Shown: piece after piece, positions 1-6,055 of the stretch
Layout: every line of letters starts with the position of its first letter
Numbering within the stretch: the stretch's first letter is position 1
Source of the DNA: Victivallis vadensis
GTDB taxonomy: Bacteria; Verrucomicrobiota; Lentisphaeria; Victivallales; GWF2-50-93
Assembly: GCA_020718525.1 (NCBI GenBank)
Contig: DYRX01000120.1
Location: forward strand, 1 to 11,176
Reading direction: 5' to 3'
Length of the DNA stretch: 11,176 bases
Notes under the pieces: model-generated
Databases searched by the model: none
What the model saw: the letters and a program-made list of their open reading frames with translations, nothing else
Told to the model about the DNA's origin: nothing
Made by a program: the position numbers and the translations under genes

Positions 1-166
1 CTTCCTTGGGAAAATTCCTGATTCCGCATTTTATCAGGTGTAAAGATTCGCTGAATTATTCTTGGAATTTGTCTTTTTGAGGCAGAAAGAGGTGCATTCC
101 CCAAAAGTTGAGCTTTATCTCACAGAAACACAAAGCACGTGAAGTGAATGAAATCGTTGTCTGAAT
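1..166. other. Region downstream of hisA, no gene supported
   Basis: AT-rich stretch between the left edge and the hisA stop. No convincing coding region was found. On the minus strand an ATG at 27-29 could open a frame running off the left edge, but only nine codons are visible and there is no Shine-Dalgarno sequence, so it is not called. No clear terminator hairpin with a T-run follows hisA, so the his transcript may continue leftward, possibly to hisF or another his gene outside the window. Confidence 0.5.
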
Positions 167-928
167 TTAAAAAAGCTGTCCATCGCGCATGGAGACTTTT
201 CCGGAATAAAGCGCCTTCCCAACGATCACACCCTCGAGATTTTTTTTTCCGAGCATTCTGAGCTTGTCCACGTCTTCCGGAGATGAGACTCCGCCTGAAG
301 CGATAAGTTTGACATTTGGAAGCCTTTCGCAAAATGCGGCAATTTCAGCGCAGTTGGGACCGCTGAGCATTCCATCCGTCGAGATGTCGGTGTATATGAA
401 GCGCTTCAGTCCCGCGTCTGCGAATTTCGCGGAAATCTCCAGGGCGCTTTCCGACTCGATGTCCTGCCATCCGCTGGTTGCGATCCGTCCGTTTTTCGCA
501 TCAACGCCGAGGATTGTCCTGTCCGGCTCCTTGTCTAGGAAGCGCATTACAATCGAAGGGTTGCGGATTGCCGCCGTTCCGAATATGATCCTTTGGACAC
601 CGATAGCGACAAGAGACATTGCAGTTTCGAACGTTCTTACTCCGCCACCCACTTCGCATGGGATTTCGAGTGCGGAAACTATTTGTTTTATGACATCAAT
701 GTTGACTGGGAATCCCTTTTTTGCTCCGTCAAGATCAACGATGTGGAGGAAATTAGCTCCTCTGCTCTGCCATTCGAGCGCCTGTGAGACAGGATCATCG
801 GAATAAACTGTCTCCCTGGAATAGTCTCCCTGCTGAAGACGGACGCACTTTCCGCCAAGCAGATCAATTGCCGGAATTACAATGAAGCTGTCTTTGGCCG
901 GAGATTTCCCGTCAGACTGATTTTGCAT
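167..928 (-). CDS. hisA: HisA, phosphoribosylformimino-5-aminoimidazole carboxamide ribotide isomerase
   Basis: Catalyses the Amadori isomerisation of ProFAR to PRFAR, the fourth step of histidine synthesis, in the cytoplasm. The 253-residue protein is a (beta/alpha)8 barrel of normal HisA length. Visible hallmarks are the first strand IPAIDLLGG with the catalytic Asp22, the phosphate-binding GGGVR loop at 94-98, the second acid Asp143 in GVDAKNG, the YTDISTDG strand near 179-186, and the second phosphate loop SGGVSS at 211-216. The start ATG at 926-928 lies inside the end of hisH (17-bp overlap) and has an AGGAT ribosome site just upstream. This gives an N-terminal extension of about 14 residues before the barrel, longer than usual, but no later ATG precedes the first strand. 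The product feeds HisF, whose partner HisH is encoded immediately upstream. Confidence 0.96.
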   Translation of the reverse strand: MQNQSDGKSPAKDSFIVIPAIDLLGGKCVRLQQGDYSRETVYSDDPVSQALEWQSRGANFLHIVDLDGAKKGFPVNIDVIKQIVSALEIPCEVGGGVRTFETAMSLVAIGVQRIIFGTAAIRNPSIVMRFLDKEPDRTILGVDAKNGRIATSGWQDIESESALEISAKFADAGLKRFIYTDISTDGMLSGPNCAEIAAFCERLPNVKLIASGGVSSPEDVDKLRMLGKKNLEGVIVGKALYSGKVSMRDGQLF

Positions 929-1532
929 ACGCGATCCTGGTGAAGTTTCTCAGAATTTGCAGACCTTTTTCCTGGCTTTTTTCGGGGTGGAACTGGGTGG
1001 CGAAGACGCTGTCCCGCCCGATTGCGGCGGAGAACTCGCATGCGTAGTCGCAGGTTCCGACCACGATTTCCGGATCTTCCGGCACCACATAATACGAATG
1101 CACAAAATAGAAATGGCTCATGTTCGGGATGTCGAGAAGATACTGGTTGTATCTGCTTATGCGGAGCTGGTTCCAGCCCATGTGCGGAACCTTGAAATTT
1201 CCTTCCTGGAAGCGGGCGACTCGGCCCTTGAATATTCCTATGCCCCTGAGACCTGGAGCCTCTTCGCTTTCCTCCATGAGCAACTGCATGCCGAGACAGA
1301 TGCCGAGAAACGGCTTGCCCTCAAGAATCTGCTCCTTCAAAGGCTCGACTAGTCCGAGGGACATGAGATTTCTCATGCCATCGCCAAAGTTGCCGACGCC
1401 AGGCAAAACCAGCGCCGAGGATTTTCTTATCTGATCCGGGGTGGAAGCCATTGCTGGCGAGGCGCCGACAAATTCGAGAGCCTTGCTGACGCTGAGCAGA
1501 TTTCCCATGCCATAGTCAACGACCGCTATCAT
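912..1532 (-). CDS. hisH: HisH, glutaminase subunit of imidazole glycerol phosphate synthase
   Basis: Class I glutamine amidotransferase that hydrolyses glutamine and channels ammonia to HisF, forming imidazole glycerol phosphate and AICAR. The 206 residues match the family length. The nucleophile elbow GICLGMQ holds Cys79, and the rest of the triad is His182 and Glu184 in ATQFHPEKS. The oxyanion-strand motif PGVG is at 44-47 and VPHMGWN is at 115-121, a HisH hallmark that separates it from other amidotransferases. The ATG at 1530-1532 is preceded on the minus strand by GAGGAT at good spacing. It starts 9 bp after the VOC gene stop and its own stop lies inside hisA, so the three genes are probably one transcript. 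HisF, the obligate partner, is not in this window. Confidence 0.96.
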   Translation of the reverse strand: MIAVVDYGMGNLLSVSKALEFVGASPAMASTPDQIRKSSALVLPGVGNFGDGMRNLMSLGLVEPLKEQILEGKPFLGICLGMQLLMEESEEAPGLRGIGIFKGRVARFQEGNFKVPHMGWNQLRISRYNQYLLDIPNMSHFYFVHSYYVVPEDPEIVVGTCDYACEFSAAIGRDSVFATQFHPEKSQEKGLQILRNFTRIAYAKSV

Positions 1533-1541
1533 TGGATATCC

Positions 1542-1925
1542 TCAGTCGTCTCTGCCGGAAAAAAGGTGGATCAAGTTGCCTTCCGGATCCTTGAAGACAT
1601 GAACCCTGTATCCCAGCTTTTCCTGCTCGCTTTTTATCTCCTCGTGCCCAAGCATGGACATGTGTCCGATCATCTCGTCCAAGTTTTCTACCTTGTAAAG
1701 CCAGGAAGTCCGTCCGATCGGTTCGGGAAAAGGCTCCACATCGAAAGCCTGCTCAAGAACGACGGCGGCATCGTCCTGCAGAGTGAACTCTACCCAGAAA
1801 TTGCTGTCAATCGTGGGATGTCCGAGGCGCAGTACATCCCTGTAGAACGAACGGCACATGTCAAGGTTTTTCACCTTGATTATGACGCCATAGAGGCTAT
1901 TTTTCTTTGTTGGTGCGCTTATCAC
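1542..1925 (-). CDS. VOC-fold (glyoxalase/bleomycin resistance-like) protein
   Basis: A 127-residue single-domain protein of the vicinal oxygen chelate superfamily. The pattern is the classic pair of beta-alpha-beta-beta-beta modules: the first strand and helix GVIIKVKNLDMCRSFYRDVL at 13-32, the strand VEFTLQDDAAVVLEQ at 45-59, the second module from SWLYKVENLDEM at 74-85, and the ending VHVFKDPEGNLIHLFSG at 108-124. The usual metal ligands look altered: the first strand has no His, and the Glu normally found in the final strand is replaced by His120. Metal dependence and substrate therefore cannot be assigned. The start is a GTG at 1923-1925; the next ATG would remove the first strand. No good ribosome site is seen. 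It sits 9 bp ahead of hisH and is probably the first gene of the his transcript, though a role in histidine synthesis is not implied. Confidence 0.85.
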   Translation of the reverse strand: MISAPTKKNSLYGVIIKVKNLDMCRSFYRDVLRLGHPTIDSNFWVEFTLQDDAAVVLEQAFDVEPFPEPIGRTSWLYKVENLDEMIGHMSMLGHEEIKSEQEKLGYRVHVFKDPEGNLIHLFSGRDD

Positions 1926-1989
1926 GGCAATTGTACTTTATTAAGAGACGATCCGAGTCCAATGCATTTGCAAATCGAATTGTGAAAGG

Positions 1990-2018
1990 TTGAATCTAAA
2001 CCGTTTGGATGATAAAAT
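1990..2018 (+). promoter_or_regulatory. Sigma-70-type promoter for purB
   Basis: TTGAAT at 1990-1995 and TAAAAT at 2013-2018 are separated by exactly 17 bp. The -10 box matches TATAAT at five of six positions and the -35 matches TTGACA at four. Transcription would start near 2025, giving a leader of about 27 nt before the purB ATG. The call rests on the consensus match only. The divergent VOC gene must be served by a separate minus-strand promoter in the same 126-bp gap. Confidence 0.55.
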
Positions 2019-2051
2019 CAAACTGTCAATGTCTAAAAACACAGGAAAAAC

Positions 2052-3494
2052 ATGAAAAACGATCACAGTCTCTACGAAAATCCGCTGATTTCGAGATATG
2101 CTGACAGGGAGATGGCGGCAATTTGGTCGGCGCAGAAAAAGCATTCCACCTGGCGCCGCCTCTGGCTTGCACTCGCAAAGGCGGAGAAAAAGCTGGGGCT
2201 GGATATTTCCGACGCCCAGATCGCGGAAATGGAGGCACATCTGGATGACATTGACTTCGCCGTCGCCGAAGCCAAGGAGAAGGAGCTTCGCCATGACGTC
2301 ATGAGCCATATCCATGTCTTCGGTGAACTATGCCCTGCGGCAAAGCCTATAATCCACCTCGGAGCGACAAGCTGTTTTGTAACTGACAACACGGAGCTGA
2401 TCCAGATGAGGGAGTCCCTCCTCCTTCTGAAAAGACAGCTTTTTGTCCTGATGGAGAACTTTGCGAAATTCGCAGAGAAATACAAGGATCTGCCCTGTCT
2501 CGCCTTCACTCATTACCAGCCGGCACAGCTCACAAGCGTAGGGAAGCGCTTCACTCTCTATCTTCAGGATTTTCTTCTCGATTTCAAACGGCTTGATCGC
2601 GAGATCGAAGATTTGCCGTTCCGGAGCGTTAAGGGGACGACCGGGACCCAGGCGAGTTTTCTCGCGCTTTTCAACGGGGATGATTCGAAGGTGCGGGCGC
2701 TAGAAAAAATGGTCGCGGCTGAGATGGGCTTCAGCCGGGCGATTTCGGTCAGCGGGCAGACCTACACCAGGAAATTGGACTACTACGTCCTTTCGATCCT
2801 TTCCGGCATTTCACAGTCATGCTACAAGTTTGCAGGCGATCTGCGTCTGCTCTCGAATCTTAAGGAGATAGAAGAGCCGTTCGAGTCAGCACAGGTAGGC
2901 TCGAGCGCGATGCCCTACAAGAGAAATCCAATGAGATCGGAGAGGATCTGCTCGATTGCAAGATATGTGATGTCCCTGGCCGACAATGCCGCCGCAACAC
3001 ACTCCAGCCAGTGGTTCGAACGGACTCTTGACGATTCCGCAAACAGGCGAATCGTTCTCCCGGAAGCCTTTCTGGGTGTCAATTCGATACTTAAGATCGC
3101 CGCCAACGTCATTTCTGGCGCGAAAGTATGGCCGAAGGTCATTGAAAAAAACATAATGGCTGAACTGCCTTTCATGGCAAGCGAGAACATAATGATGGAA
3201 GCGGTGAAGGCTGGTGGGGACCGGCAGGTACTTCACGAGGCACTGCGCATGCATTCCATTGAGGCTGGACGCGTCGTCAAGGAACAGGGGCTTCCGAACG
3301 ATCTCATGAGGCGCATAAAGAATGATCCTCTATTTGCAAAGATCGCGCCCGGACTAGATTCTATTCTGAATCCGGCGGACTACATCGGACGAGCGCCGAG
3401 GCAGGTCGAGGAATTTCTCGACGAAGAACTGCGTCCCCTGCTTAAAAAACATTCCGGAACTCCTTCCTACGAGTCCGAGGCAATAAGGGTTTGA
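2052..3494 (+). CDS. purB: Adenylosuccinate lyase, animal-like type
   Basis: Cleaves SAICAR to AICAR plus fumarate and adenylosuccinate to AMP plus fumarate, acting twice in purine synthesis. The 480 residues belong to the fumarase/aspartase superfamily. The signature GSSAMPYKRNP at 283-293 includes the flexible catalytic Ser284; the general-acid His is His154 in AFTHYQPAQL, and His81 lies in RHDVMSHIH. The sequence agrees closely, as I remember it, with vertebrate ADSL along its length: the opening NPLISRYAD, RHDVM, IIHLGATSC, FRSVKGTTGTQASF at 190-203, GQTYTRK, and SSQWFERTLDDSANRR at 318-333. It is longer than the roughly 430-residue Bacillus-type PurB. The start is supported by AGGA five bases upstream and by the promoter at 1990-2018. 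It appears monocistronic: the next gene begins about 250 bp downstream. Confidence 0.95.
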   Translation: MKNDHSLYENPLISRYADREMAAIWSAQKKHSTWRRLWLALAKAEKKLGLDISDAQIAEMEAHLDDIDFAVAEAKEKELRHDVMSHIHVFGELCPAAKPIIHLGATSCFVTDNTELIQMRESLLLLKRQLFVLMENFAKFAEKYKDLPCLAFTHYQPAQLTSVGKRFTLYLQDFLLDFKRLDREIEDLPFRSVKGTTGTQASFLALFNGDDSKVRALEKMVAAEMGFSRAISVSGQTYTRKLDYYVLSILSGISQSCYKFAGDLRLLSNLKEIEEPFESAQVGSSAMPYKRNPMRSERICSIARYVMSLADNAAATHSSQWFERTLDDSANRRIVLPEAFLGVNSILKIAANVISGAKVWPKVIEKNIMAELPFMASENIMMEAVKAGGDRQVLHEALRMHSIEAGRVVKEQGLPNDLMRRIKNDPLFAKIAPGLDSILNPADYIGRAPRQVEEFLDEELRPLLKKHSGTPSYESEAIRV

Positions 3495-3523
3495 CAGTGG
3501 TTTCCATGGTAAATCTTCACTGA

Positions 3524-3670
3524 ACTGTACCGTTCCGCGAATCTTTACGATCAGTCCTTGCCGCACTCGGCAAGTACATGAGCGATGCGACCGAAGTCAT
3601 AAGAGTCATGAACAAACCGGGAAGCTGTGCGGAGCTTCAGCTTCTCGATAATAGTTTTTCATCAAAATAA
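3524..3670 (+). pseudogene. Short coding-like frame, possible gene remnant
   Basis: Between purB and the next operon an open stretch of 48 codons runs from just after a TGA at 3521-3523 to a TAA at 3668-3670. It has no start codon at its head; the first ATG is at 3578-3580, which would leave only 30 residues (MSDATEVIRVMNKPGSCAEL, then ten more). The amino acid composition and codon choice look like real protein, with helix-like ALGKYMSDATEVIRVMN, and no ribosome site precedes the ATG. It is not in the purB frame. I do not recognise the family. It may be the tail of a decayed gene, a small protein, or chance; the last seven codons lie in the repeat described at 3651-3677. Confidence 0.3.
3557..3638 (+). 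other. Two hairpins downstream of purB
   Basis: Two perfect inverted repeats follow purB. CTTGCCG (3557-3563) pairs with CGGCAAG (3568-3574) across a CACT loop, and GAAGCT (3621-3626) pairs with AGCTTC (3633-3638) across GTGCGG. Neither is directly followed by a T-run, although TTTTT occurs at 3655-3659. They may form part of a purB 3' end or transcript-stability structure, but they are not a textbook intrinsic terminator. Both also lie inside the coding-like remnant. Confidence 0.4.
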
Positions 3671-3695
3671 TGAAATTCTTTTTCTGAAAAACTAT
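3651..3695. repeat. Dispersed AT-rich repeat, copy 1, with 10-bp terminal inverted repeat
   Basis: Bases 3651-3677 match 10971-10997 at 26 of 27 positions (ATAGTTTTTCA, one mismatch, then CAAAATAATGAAATT). In this copy the opening ATAGTTTTTC (3651-3660) is mirrored by GAAAAACTAT (3686-3695), making a 45-bp unit bounded by a perfect 10-bp inverted repeat. Both copies lie downstream of plus-strand genes. It could be a small mobile or REP-like element, or a transcription-end structure. Confidence 0.6.
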
Positions 3696-3741
3696 AGCCT
3701 CCAAGCTTTAATGCTTTTCTTGACGAGTTATTGTATGGGGC

Positions 3742-4587
3742 ATGAAAACGACAGCCATCATATTTTCAAAAAACCGGACACTGCAGTTGAAATCCCTACT
3801 GCTTTCCCTGAGACATTTTTCGGATTTCGACGAAAAGTCCATTCACGTTATTTACAAGGCGGACAGCGGGATGGACTATTGCGAACTTGAAAAGAGTTTT
3901 GCATGCAATTTCATACGGCAGGGGAATTTTCTGGAAGATCTGCGCTCTGTTGTCAATTCTTCGGATTCCGACTACATATGGTTCATGGTTGACGACTTGA
4001 TATACAGGGATCGCTTCAGTGTCACGGAAATTGAGTCATTTCTTGATTCGAACGGCGACATTGACGCCTTCTGCCTGCGGCTTGGGAAAAACGTGAAGAA
4101 GGGTGCACAGCCCGGCTTTCAAGAGAGGGGTGCCGGAATCCTGGTCTGGGATACTGAACGAGGCCTAGGAAGATACTGGAACTATTTCTGGGAGCTTTGC
4201 AGTTCGATTTACAGGCGCGGGCATGTTATTGAGTATCTTTCGAAATGCCGACCTGAAAAGGAGACCTTTCCAAATCCTTTCGAGTTCCATTACTACGCCT
4301 GTATGCCGAACAGCAGGACAGAAGGGCTTTTGTCCCTCTTTCTGAAGCTCCGCTTTCCGTTTAGAAAGTCTGGCTCCCGCATCGCCTGCTACGAGAGATC
4401 TAAATGCTTCATACATGGGGTCAATCTTGTGGCTGAGCTTGCGGACGACCGCAAGGAGAGCTTCAGCCCCCAGGAACTGCATTTGAAAATGCTTGACGGA
4501 TATCTGATAGACTTCAAGAGCTCGGATTTTCCCGAGCTCGACACGCCGAGTCCAGGTGACAAGTTTTTCAAGCTGGTCAAGGAATGA
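3742..4587 (+). CDS. Putative GT-A-fold glycosyltransferase
   Basis: A 281-residue cytoplasmic protein with no signal peptide or membrane segment. The N-terminus TTAIIFSKNRTLQLKSLLLSL (3-23) has the form of a nucleotide-sugar-binding Rossmann-like first strand and helix, as in family-2-like glycosyltransferases. The strand YIWFMVDDLIY (78-88) ends in a Val-Asp-Asp (83-85) matching the metal- and sugar-nucleotide-binding DXD position, and FCLRLGKN at 110-117 resembles the core of uncharacterised transferases of this type. Donor and acceptor cannot be read from the sequence. The ATG is preceded by only GGGG one base away, so the ribosome site is weak, but the first strand begins at residue 3 and no better upstream start exists. 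It overlaps the K+ channel gene by 4 bp (ATGA) and heads the lipid-transport operon, which suggests, without proving, a cell-envelope role. Confidence 0.65.
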   Translation: MKTTAIIFSKNRTLQLKSLLLSLRHFSDFDEKSIHVIYKADSGMDYCELEKSFACNFIRQGNFLEDLRSVVNSSDSDYIWFMVDDLIYRDRFSVTEIESFLDSNGDIDAFCLRLGKNVKKGAQPGFQERGAGILVWDTERGLGRYWNYFWELCSSIYRRGHVIEYLSKCRPEKETFPNPFEFHYYACMPNSRTEGLLSLFLKLRFPFRKSGSRIACYERSKCFIHGVNLVAELADDRKESFSPQELHLKMLDGYLIDFKSSDFPELDTPSPGDKFFKLVKE

Positions 4588-5384
4588 AAAATCCGGTGGA
4601 AAATCTGATCGAAAACGAAACCCTGAAGCGGATTTCAAAGGAGAAGGCGACGCTTTGGAAGCTTTTCATGCTCTTTTTGTGCCTATATGTCCTGACCGCC
4701 ATTGTGATAGAAAACATCCTTCCGCTTTCTCCCGACATGATCGAGCTTCTCATGGACATAGACAATTTTGTCTGCCTGGTTTTCCTGGCGGATTTTTGCT
4801 TCAAGTTTTTCAGCGCGGAAAACAAGCTCAAGTATATGAAATGGGGCTGGATTGATCTTCTTTCCGCGGTCCCTTTCTTCCAATTCCTCCGCTTTGGCAG
4901 ACTTGTGATGATTTTCAACATAATAAGGCTCTTCCGGGGAATAAGATCCGTCAAGACCATCATCGAATTTGTTTTTGCCAACCGAGCGAAGGGAACTTTT
5001 GCAGCAGTTGGAATGATCACATTCATAATGATAGTTTTTTCATCCTCCCTTGTTCTGTCTGTGGAAAAAAACGTGCCGGACTCGAACATAAAAGATCCGG
5101 AGTCTGCCCTTTGGTGGGCGGTTACGACTGTCACGACGGTCGGCTATGGTGACCGCTACCCTGTGACGACCCTTGGCAGAGTTGTGGCGGCTGGTCTGAT
5201 GATAACTGGAGTAGCCCTCTTTGGAACATTCACTGCCTGTGTTTCAAGCATGTTTTTCAGACCGGACTTTGAAATGGAGGAAACGATTGAACTGCAGACG
5301 CTGAAGGAGCTCCGCGAATTGCGCTCTGAAATAGAATCAATAAAAGAAAGCCTTTCCGAAAATATAAAGGGGAATAAATCATGA
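4584..5384 (+). CDS. Voltage-gated-type potassium channel subunit
   Basis: A 266-residue inner-membrane protein with six-transmembrane Kv-like layout. Approximate segments: S1 25-44, S2 58-76, S3 86-98, S4 100-121, S5 136-158, pore helix 172-184, S6 196-222. The selectivity filter TTVGYGD (184-190) is canonical for K+. The S4 region carries Arg103, Arg106, Arg115, Arg118 and Arg121 among hydrophobic residues, so some voltage sensing is plausible, although the Arg spacing has a gap compared with the strict every-third pattern. Residues 231-260 are charged with regular Leu/Ile spacing (LQTLKELRELRSEIESIKESL) and probably form a tetramerising coiled coil. There is no RCK/TrkA-N or cyclic-nucleotide domain. 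ATGA overlaps on both sides tie it to the glycosyltransferase and the lipoprotein, which is unusual for a channel. Confidence 0.9.
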   Translation: MKNPVENLIENETLKRISKEKATLWKLFMLFLCLYVLTAIVIENILPLSPDMIELLMDIDNFVCLVFLADFCFKFFSAENKLKYMKWGWIDLLSAVPFFQFLRFGRLVMIFNIIRLFRGIRSVKTIIEFVFANRAKGTFAAVGMITFIMIVFSSSLVLSVEKNVPDSNIKDPESALWWAVTTVTTVGYGDRYPVTTLGRVVAAGLMITGVALFGTFTACVSSMFFRPDFEMEETIELQTLKELRELRSEIESIKESLSENIKGNKS

Positions 5385-6055
5385 GAAGCAGAGACAAAGC
5401 TTGCGACCTTGCCACACACGGAAACGCCGCAGTCCAGATTCGCCGCAAGGAATTGGAAGGACATTTCAGCGCGCCAGGGAGAGCGCTGCTTTGCTCATTC
5501 CGGACCTTCATTGCGCATTTGAGCGTCCTGATCGCCCTCTTTTGCGGTGCATGCAGTATAATTCCAGATCCCAAGCCTTTGGACATCAATTACTACGACT
5601 TTGGCGTGCCAGGCGCGGATCTGCCTCAACTGCCTCCTGAAATCGGACTTGGAACGGTCAAATCTGCCACGCCAGGCGAAAAAAGAATGATCTTCAGAGA
5701 TTCGCCCAATCACGTCCGTTTCGACGAATGCAACAGGTGGGCGGCGCCTCCGGAGGATCTGCTTTTCTCGCGTCTATCCGCCCTAGTGCCGGACAGCTCC
5801 GATCCGCAAAAAAAAGGGTCGCTTTCCGTGAAAATTATGAGGCTCGAATGCGATCTGACAAAGAGGAGCGTGTCAGTCGAACTGCGATTTGAGCTGTCGG
5901 ACGCAAATTGCAAAGAAATTTTGGTCAGGACATATTCGGACTCCCCGGCGCTTGGCGATCTTTCCGCATCGAACTATGCGCTTGGAGTCTCGGGGGCGCT
6001 CGACAAGGCGATCAAAAAGTTTTTTGTGGAAATCTCCCAGAGTGAGAGAAAATGA
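5381..6055 (+). CDS. PqiC-like ABC-transport auxiliary lipoprotein
   Basis: Predicted lipoprotein of 224 residues. A hydrophobic segment FIAHLSVLIALFCGAC (43-58) ends in a lipobox-like CGAC with Cys58 as the likely lipidated residue, giving a mature protein of about 167 residues. The mature start NYYDFGVP, then the short strand MIFRDSPNHVRFDECNRWAAPPEDLL, follows the pattern of the ABC_trans_aux (DUF330, PqiC/YmbA) family, whose members accompany MCE/Mla-type lipid transporters at the outer membrane. The N-region before the hydrophobic core is unusually long (about 42 residues with many Arg/Lys). No later ATG precedes the signal, and AAAGGGG sits upstream of the chosen ATG. Four-base ATGA overlaps link it to the K+ channel gene and to the permease gene. 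Family assignment is by pattern memory. Confidence 0.72.
   Translation: MRSRDKACDLATHGNAAVQIRRKELEGHFSAPGRALLCSFRTFIAHLSVLIALFCGACSIIPDPKPLDINYYDFGVPGADLPQLPPEIGLGTVKSATPGEKRMIFRDSPNHVRFDECNRWAAPPEDLLFSRLSALVPDSSDPQKKGSLSVKIMRLECDLTKRSVSVELRFELSDANCKEILVRTYSDSPALGDLSASNYALGVSGALDKAIKKFFVEISQSERK

Noticed and set aside
264..806. Plus-strand open frame of 180 codons opposite hisA
   Set aside because: Shadow of hisA: no ribosome site, Ser/Pro-rich low-quality translation, and the opposite strand encodes a complete HisA.
1935..1962. Minus-strand promoter for the VOC gene (TTGGAC, 16 bp, TAAAGT)
   Set aside because: Both boxes are poor matches and the implied transcript start is almost on the GTG start codon, so it was not called.
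41..3548. 12-mer GCGAATCTTTAC present at about 41-52 (minus) and 3537-3548 (plus)
   Set aside because: A few shared 12-mers are expected by chance in 11 kb, and the similarity does not extend into the flanks.
3720..3741. Promoter TTGACG at 3720-3725 for the glycosyltransferase operon
   Set aside because: A correctly spaced -10 box would fall inside the coding sequence after the ATG; the real promoter was not identified.
4577..5134. Minus-strand open frame of 185 codons opposite the K+ channel
   Set aside because: Arg/Lys/Ser-rich translation with no family resemblance; the plus strand has a complete channel with TVGYGD.
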